Origin: Mesorhizobium sp. WSM4306
GTDB taxonomy: Bacteria; Pseudomonadota; Alphaproteobacteria; Rhizobiales; Rhizobiaceae
Assembly: GCF_007003975.1 (NCBI RefSeq)
Contig: NZ_VFTC01000008.1
Span: forward strand, 124,001-188,000
Length of the DNA: 64,000 nt
Direction: 5' to 3'
How positions within the stretch are numbered: position 1 is the stretch's first letter; each line of letters opens with the position of its first letter. The position numbers and the translations under genes were made by a program. This document shows, one piece after another, positions 58,792 through 64,000 of the stretch. Under the pieces are notes generated by a model. That model was given only the letters and a program-made list of their open reading frames with translations. It was not told the DNA's origin and searched no databases.

Positions 58792-60969
58792 ATGGAGCGA
58801 AGGCTTACCGCAATCCTTGCTGCCGATGTGGTGGGATACAGCCGCCTCATGGGCGAGGACGAGGTAGGCACGCTCGAACGATTGAAGGGTTGCCGTCGCG
58901 AATTGGTCGACCCCGCGATCAAGGAATTCCACGGTCGCATTATCAAGCTCATGGGCGATGGGGCGCTGGTCGAATTCGCGAGCGTCGTCGATGCCGTCCA
59001 GTGCGCTGCCATGATCCAACGCCGGATGGCCGATCGCAACAAGGGCACCGCTGATGGCCGCCATATCCAGTTTCGCATCGGCGTCAATCTCGGCGACGTC
59101 ATCGTCGAGGAAAATGACATCTACGGCGATGGCGTGAATATTGCCGCGCGCCTCGAGGCTATGGCCGAGCCTGGGGGTGTATGTATCTCGGGCACGGCAT
59201 TCGATCACGCGGTCCACAAGGTGGACGTCGGTTTTACCAGTCTTGGCGAGCAGCGCCTCAAGAACATCGCCGATCCGGTTCGCGCGTATCAGCTGCTGCT
59301 CGATCCCGCAGCATCGGGAAAGGTCACGGCCGCGCCACACCGGCCGGGTCCGCGCGTCATGTTCCTGGCAAGTGTCGCGGCTCTGGCATTCGCCGTGCTT
59401 GCAGGCTTTTTTGCGTGGCACAAGTTCTCGGTGCCATCGCGGCCATCGGTTGCCGTGCTGCCGTTTGCAAACCTCGGCGGCGATCCAGGCCAGGACTATT
59501 TCGCTGACGGCATCACCGAGGATTTGATCACCGACCTCACCAAACTTTCCGGTCTGGACGTCATCGCGCGCAACTCGGTATTTGCCTACAAGAACAAGCC
59601 TGCAGCGCTGGCGGACGTCGCGCGCGACCTTGGCGTTCGCTACGTCGTCGAGGGGAGCGTCCGCCGCACAGGCGAGCAAATCCGCGTCAATGCCCAGCTC
59701 ATCGACACAACAAGCGGCGATAATCTGTGGGCCAATCGGTTCGACCGCGGCATGGCTGGAGTGTTCAGCGTCCAGGACGAGATGAGCGGGGAGATCGCCA
59801 AAGCGCTCGGTATCCGGGCTTCGGCAGCGGAAAGCGAGCGCATGGCGCGCCCGCCGACCGAAAACCTCGAAGCCTACGACTTCTACCTTCGGGCCGAGCA
59901 GACAGCACGGACCGGCCGGCGCGACGGGCTGCGGGAGGCGCTCACGCTCTACGACAAGGCGGAGGAGCTCGACCCCGCTTTCGCAGAAGCCTTCGCGGCT
60001 GATGCAAGCACAACAGTCTATATCTGGCGCGAATCGTTCAACGACATCATGCAGAGCGCGCCCGCGCGCAAACGCGCCTATGAGAGGGCAAGCCGCGCGC
60101 TGCAACTCGACCCAGGCCTTTCGTCGCCTTATGCGATTCTTGGCATCATGCAGGTCGTGGATCGCCGCTACGAGGAAGCCATCGCTTCGGCCGAACGAGC
60201 CGTCGCACTCGGCCCCGGCGATGCGGAGACGCAAATAGCTCTAGGATACGTGCAACTGTTCGCCGGCAATCATGCCGAAGCAGCCGCGGCGGTCGAGACC
60301 GCGCTCAGGCTCGATCCCAACCTTTCACCCATCAACCGGCAAATTGCCGGTCTGGTCTTTCTCATTCAAGGTAGCAACGACAAGGCGATCGAGGCGCTCG
60401 AACGCACCCACGAAGATGCGCCGTCAGTCGGAGATTTCACGATCACGCTTGGTGCCGCTTACGCCCGCGCCGGCCGCTTGCAGGATGCGAGGGTGGCGGT
60501 CGCCGAGGGGCTACGCTCCATGTCGGTATCGGGGTTCGATTCATTGTCCGCATTTCGGCTCAACGGTGCGCAATACCGTAACCCGCAGGATTTGGCTCTC
60601 ATCATCGATGCGTTGCAGCAGGCGGGCTTGCCCGAATGGCCGTTCGGCTTCACCGGCGACGAGCACAACCGCTTGAAGGGCGAGGAGATCGCCTCGCTGG
60701 TGCTGGGCCACACGCTGCAGGGTCAGCTTGAACCCGGTCTCCAACCGGCCTTCCTCCAGATCGGGAGCGACGGCAAGGCAGCCTTCCGCTCGACGACGCG
60801 GCTGGTCACCGAGACCATCCGTGTCGATGGCGACCTTTTGTGCGAGTTGAGCGAGAATATGTTCGGGCGCCCCGACTGCGGACCCGTCTACAAACGCCGT
60901 GACGATGGAGGCGGCGGCTATTCCTTCGTCAACTCGAGCAAGGTGTTCCACTTCACGGTGGTTCAGTAG
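58792..60969 (+). CDS. Class III adenylate/guanylate cyclase with TolB-like and TPR region (copy 1)
   Basis: A 725-residue protein: catalytic cyclase domain (about 1-170) with metal aspartates Asp12 in AADVVGYSRLM and Asp56 in KLMGDGALVEF; a single membrane helix (about 188-209); a TolB-N/FlgO-like periplasmic-type domain (SVAVLPFANLGGDPGQDYFADG); and TPR repeats (about 370-560; SSPYAILGIMQVVDRRYEEAIASAERAVALGP). The ATG at 58792 is preferred to a TTG at 58765. Such proteins are numerous in Mesorhizobium; the signal is unknown. Confidence 0.9.
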   Translation: MERRLTAILAADVVGYSRLMGEDEVGTLERLKGCRRELVDPAIKEFHGRIIKLMGDGALVEFASVVDAVQCAAMIQRRMADRNKGTADGRHIQFRIGVNLGDVIVEENDIYGDGVNIAARLEAMAEPGGVCISGTAFDHAVHKVDVGFTSLGEQRLKNIADPVRAYQLLLDPAASGKVTAAPHRPGPRVMFLASVAALAFAVLAGFFAWHKFSVPSRPSVAVLPFANLGGDPGQDYFADGITEDLITDLTKLSGLDVIARNSVFAYKNKPAALADVARDLGVRYVVEGSVRRTGEQIRVNAQLIDTTSGDNLWANRFDRGMAGVFSVQDEMSGEIAKALGIRASAAESERMARPPTENLEAYDFYLRAEQTARTGRRDGLREALTLYDKAEELDPAFAEAFAADASTTVYIWRESFNDIMQSAPARKRAYERASRALQLDPGLSSPYAILGIMQVVDRRYEEAIASAERAVALGPGDAETQIALGYVQLFAGNHAEAAAAVETALRLDPNLSPINRQIAGLVFLIQGSNDKAIEALERTHEDAPSVGDFTITLGAAYARAGRLQDARVAVAEGLRSMSVSGFDSLSAFRLNGAQYRNPQDLALIIDALQQAGLPEWPFGFTGDEHNRLKGEEIASLVLGHTLQGQLEPGLQPAFLQIGSDGKAAFRSTTRLVTETIRVDGDLLCELSENMFGRPDCGPVYKRRDDGGGGYSFVNSSKVFHFTVVQ

Positions 60970-61073
60970 ATGCACGCGTCTCGGTGAAAGCGGCTGCTTA
61001 CGCTCGCGTCCGACGCGGGACTGGAATAGGCTGCAGCGAAGCCGCGTGATCGACCGGGAGGGCGCAGGCAGAC

Positions 61074-63263
61074 ATGGAGCGAAGGCTTACCGCAATCCTT
61101 GCTGCCGATGTGGTCGGATACAGCCGCCTCATGGGCGAGGACGAGGTAGGCACGCTCGAACGATTGAAGGGCTGCCGTCGCGAATTGGTCGATCCCGCGA
61201 TCAAGGAATTCCACGGTCGCATTATCAAGCTCATGGGCGATGGAGCGCTGGTCGAGTTCGCCAGCGTCGTCGATGCCATCCAGTGCGCTGTCATGATCCA
61301 GCGCCGGATGGCCGATCGCAACAAGGGCACCGCTGATGGCCGCCATATCCGGTTTCGCATCGGCGTCAATCTCGGCGACGTCATCGTCGAGGAAAATGAC
61401 ATCTACGGCGATGGCGTCAACATCGCCGCGCGCCTTGAGGCTATGGCCGAGCCTGGGGGTGTATGTATCTCGGGCACGGCATTCGATCACGCGCTGCACA
61501 AGGTTGATGTCGGCTTTGCCAGTCTTGGCGAGCAGCGCCTCAAGAACATCGCCGATCCGATTCGCGCCTATCAGCTGCTGCTCGATCCCGCAGCCGCAGG
61601 GAAAATCAAGGTGGCAGTTCGCCGGCCGGTATCCCCCCGGGCGATCGGGGTGGCAGGAATCGCGGTCCTGCTCGTCGTGCTCCTTGCAGGATTGTTTGTG
61701 TGGCAATCGAGGACATCTTCCCTAGCCGAACGACCATCGGTTGCCGTGCTACCGTTTACAAACCTCGGCGGCGATCCAGGCCAGGACTATTTCGCTGACG
61801 GCATCACCGAGGATTTGATCACCGACCTCACCAAGCTTTCCGGTCTCGACGTCATCGCCCGCAATTCCGTCTTCGCCTACAAGAACAAGCCTGCAGCGCT
61901 GGCCGACGTCGCGCGCGACCTTGGCGTTCGCTACGTCGTCGAGGGCAGCGTCCGCCGCACCGGCGAGCAGATCCGCCTCAACGTCCAGCTCATCGATACG
62001 GCAACGGGCGACAACCTGTGGGCCAACCGGTTCGACCGTGGCATGGCCGGCGTGTTTGCCGTCCAGGACGAGATGAGCGGGGAGATCGCCAAAGCGCTCG
62101 GCATCCGGGCTTCGGCAGCGGAAAGCGAGCGCATGGCGCGCCCGCCGACGAAGAATCTCGAGGCCTACGACTACTATCTACAAGCCGAGACGGCGTCACG
62201 CAGCGGCCTGCTGGCCGGGCTGCGGGAGGCGCTCACGCTCTACGACAAGGCGGAGGGGCTCGACCCCGCCTTTGCCGAAGCCTTTGCGGCCGACGCGCGC
62301 ACGACAGTCTATATCTGGCGCGAAGCCTTCAACGACATCATCCAGAGCGCGCCCGCGCGCAAGCGAGCCTATGAGAAGGCGAGCCGAGCTTTGGAACTCG
62401 AACCGGACCTTTCATCGCCCTATGCAATTCTCGGTATCATGCAGGTCGTGAATCGCCGCTACGAAGACGCGATTGCCTCTGCCAAGAAGGCTGTTTCAAT
62501 CGGTCCGGGCGATGCAGAGGCGCAAGCAGCCCTTGGATATGTTCAGTTATGCGCCGGCAATTATGCCGAGGCAGCCGCAGCGGTCGAGACAGCGCTCAGG
62601 CTCGACCCCGACCTCTCCGCCATCAACAGGGAAACTGCCGGGTTGGTTTTTCTTCTTCAGGGGAATGTCGATAAAGCGATCGAGATTCTCGAACGCAGCC
62701 GCGACGATGCGTCCACGGTTGGCAACTTTCGGTTTACACTCGCTGCCGCGTATGTCCGCGGCGGCCGTCTACCGGATGCCAAAGCCGAAATCGCAGTTGG
62801 GCTCCGCCTCGTAGCAGGGTCCAGCTACGTGGACTCTTTGGCTGGGTGGCAGATGACTCATGCACATTTCCGGAACCCGCAGGATCTGGCGATCCTCGTC
62901 AACGCACTGCGCCAGGCAGGCCTACCCCAATGGCGCTATGGCTTTACCCCGGACGAGCACGACCAGTTGAAGGGTGCTGAGATCGCGTCCCTCGTCATTG
63001 GCCATACATTGCAAGGCCAGATCGAACCCGGTCTGCAACCAGCCTTCCTTCAGATCGGGAGCGACGGCAAGGCGGCCTTCCGCACGACGACGCGGCTGGT
63101 CACCGAGACCGTCTACGTCGATGGCGATCTCTTGTGCGAGCAGAGCGAGAACCTGTTCGGGCGCCCAGACTGCGGTCCCGTCTACAGACGCAACGACGCA
63201 GCCGGCAAAGGCTACTCCTATGCCAATACAAGCAAGGTGTTTCACTTCACGGTGGTCCGGTAG
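61074..63263 (+). CDS. Class III adenylate/guanylate cyclase with TolB-like and TPR region (copy 2)
   Basis: A 729-residue close paralogue of the preceding gene, with the same domains in the same order. The cyclase domain is almost identical (AADVVGYSRLMGEDEVG, KLMGDGALVEF); divergence is largest in the linker/membrane region (RPVSPRAIGVAGIAVLLVV) and in the C-terminal TPR part. It begins 104 bp after the first gene. Metal-binding aspartates are intact, so it is probably active. A tandem duplication that is now diverging in sensing parts. Confidence 0.9.
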   Translation: MERRLTAILAADVVGYSRLMGEDEVGTLERLKGCRRELVDPAIKEFHGRIIKLMGDGALVEFASVVDAIQCAVMIQRRMADRNKGTADGRHIRFRIGVNLGDVIVEENDIYGDGVNIAARLEAMAEPGGVCISGTAFDHALHKVDVGFASLGEQRLKNIADPIRAYQLLLDPAAAGKIKVAVRRPVSPRAIGVAGIAVLLVVLLAGLFVWQSRTSSLAERPSVAVLPFTNLGGDPGQDYFADGITEDLITDLTKLSGLDVIARNSVFAYKNKPAALADVARDLGVRYVVEGSVRRTGEQIRLNVQLIDTATGDNLWANRFDRGMAGVFAVQDEMSGEIAKALGIRASAAESERMARPPTKNLEAYDYYLQAETASRSGLLAGLREALTLYDKAEGLDPAFAEAFAADARTTVYIWREAFNDIIQSAPARKRAYEKASRALELEPDLSSPYAILGIMQVVNRRYEDAIASAKKAVSIGPGDAEAQAALGYVQLCAGNYAEAAAAVETALRLDPDLSAINRETAGLVFLLQGNVDKAIEILERSRDDASTVGNFRFTLAAAYVRGGRLPDAKAEIAVGLRLVAGSSYVDSLAGWQMTHAHFRNPQDLAILVNALRQAGLPQWRYGFTPDEHDQLKGAEIASLVIGHTLQGQIEPGLQPAFLQIGSDGKAAFRTTTRLVTETVYVDGDLLCEQSENLFGRPDCGPVYRRNDAAGKGYSYANTSKVFHFTVVR

Positions 63264-63275
63264 GCGAACCTGGTC

Positions 63276-63779
63276 TCAGTGATACTTGTCGAGTTCCAAA
63301 TTGGCCGCGACCTTCGGCCAGTTTGCATCGGCTTTCGGTATTTCTTCAGCTGCATGCTCGGCGAATTTTTCCGCATTGCCGACGTCGTAGATCAGGTAGA
63401 GTTTGCCGTCGATAATCTTGAATGCTTCCGGATCGACATTGACCGTGACCCCTCCGCCCACGACTTCGCCAGCACAGTAGCCGCCATATTGAGGAGCGTA
63501 CTTGACCGGTTCGCTCATGAACATTTCCTGGTGTTTCTTGCTGGCGAAATGCCAGGGTGTCCCCAGCCAGTCATAAGTGAACTCTTCAGAGCCCTTCACG
63601 GCCTTGCCGTCAGTGAAGTAAGCGACCGTGTCGTAGCCCATGATCGCCACACCGCCGAAATAGCCGGTGTTTACCGAATCGTCGGCCCAGGCCGATCCCG
63701 CGCCGACGACCGCAGCTACCGCGACCAGGCCAGCCGCCCCCAAATTCCGAACCAGTCGTGACTTGATCATCGTGCTCAT
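63276..63779 (-). CDS. YHS domain-containing exported protein
   Basis: A 167-residue protein with a signal peptide (about 1-32, WADD cleavage) and a YHS domain (GVAIMGYDTVAYFTDGKAVKG, then TPWHFASKKHQEMFMSEPVKYAPQYGGYCA). YHS domains often bind metals in metal-handling proteins. The ATG at 63779 with GGAGG six bases upstream is chosen over 63785. It follows the ankyrin gene by 12 bp, probably an operon. Confidence 0.87.
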   Translation of the reverse strand: MSTMIKSRLVRNLGAAGLVAVAAVVGAGSAWADDSVNTGYFGGVAIMGYDTVAYFTDGKAVKGSEEFTYDWLGTPWHFASKKHQEMFMSEPVKYAPQYGGYCAGEVVGGGVTVNVDPEAFKIIDGKLYLIYDVGNAEKFAEHAAEEIPKADANWPKVAANLELDKYH

Positions 63780-63791
63780 CTGCATCCTCCG

Positions 63792-64000
63792 TTAATCGTG
63801 GATCTCGGCGCACTTCGCCGCGTTCGCCTCGCCAAGGATTTTGGCTTGGCAGGTAGCACCATGGCGTTTGAAAAGTCGTATGATATCCGTGTTGCCCTTC
63901 CAGAATGCGCGCGTTATCGGCATGTAGCCATGCCCCTCGGGATGATTCACATCCGCACCTTTCGCTATAAGGAATTCGGCCAGTTCAACGTGGTTTTCCT
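63792..64000 (-). CDS. Ankyrin repeat protein, C-terminal fragment
   Basis: The last 69 codons of a gene running off the right edge. One ankyrin repeat is clear (ENHVELAEFLIAKGADVNHP), followed by a second (GYMPITRAFWKGNTDIIRLFK) and an end CQAKILGEANAAKCAEIHD. Ankyrin proteins bind other proteins. It precedes the YHS gene by 12 bp on the same strand. Confidence 0.75.
   Translation of the reverse strand, partial: ENHVELAEFLIAKGADVNHPEGHGYMPITRAFWKGNTDIIRLFKRHGATCQAKILGEANAAKCAEIHD

Noticed and set aside
58729..60234. 501-residue minus-strand frame opposite cyclase copy 1
   Set aside because: Repeated opposite copy 2 as well (60963-61706), simply because the two cyclase genes are duplicates; no independent evidence.

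Overview
The window looks like chromosomal DNA of a Mesorhizobium-type alphaproteobacterium (Hyphomicrobiales). The evidence is high GC content, a MucR/Ros-type regulator, an HWE-family sensor kinase, EcfG-type stress promoters (GGAAC-N17-GTT), cyclase-TolB-TPR fusion proteins, many small stress-type proteins, and RIME-like palindromic elements between genes. No rRNA, tRNA, CRISPR array or insertion-sequence transposase was seen.

Layout. 1-10.7 kb: the 5' end of an enoyl-CoA hydratase gene divergent from a TetR regulator with a palindromic operator, an SLC13-type transporter, an HWE kinase facing an EcfG-driven pair of small genes, a GFA protein, a two-gene glycosyltransferase operon and msrA. 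10.8-18.7 kb: a collapsed prophage. It keeps a compact lysis cassette (muramidase, holin-like proteins, overlapping spanin-like pair), an FkbM methyltransferase, the terminase small subunit and the terminase ATPase half. The terminase nuclease half is fused in frame to a tail-fibre-like protein, and a second decayed terminase fragment lies between them. 19-30 kb: MucR, a series of small proteins, DoxX, Lrp, SDR and Crp-like genes, a GGDEF/EAL protein and an ECF sigma factor.

30-36 kb: a 33-residue peptide with a lasso-like leader, then a complete Csu-type chaperone-usher operon (subunit, chaperone, usher, two-domain tip protein) and an outer-membrane barrel. 37-43 kb: an AraC regulator and a full branched-chain-amino-acid-type ABC transporter operon. 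43-53 kb: metabolic and stress genes (SDR, YdeI, a catalytically dead HtrA-like protein, YghU, an aminotransferase, a sulfotransferase, a Crp-like regulator), a second lasso-leader-like peptide, a nucleoside hydrolase and a Met-rich exported protein. 53.8-58.7 kb: a sugar ABC transporter plus SDR bracketed by an exact 92-bp direct repeat. 58.8-63.3 kb: two tandem paralogous class III cyclases with TPR-type C-termini. The right edge holds a YHS-domain protein and a partial ankyrin protein.

Most notable: the two orphan lasso-leader-like precursors 21 kb apart with no maturation genes nearby, the terminase-fibre chimera with a second decaying terminase copy, the 92-bp repeat around the sugar-uptake block, and several frameshifted remnants (DUF427, PAS, glycosyltransferase, small membrane protein, lipoprotein). 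All functions are read from sequence by eye; no database search was run.
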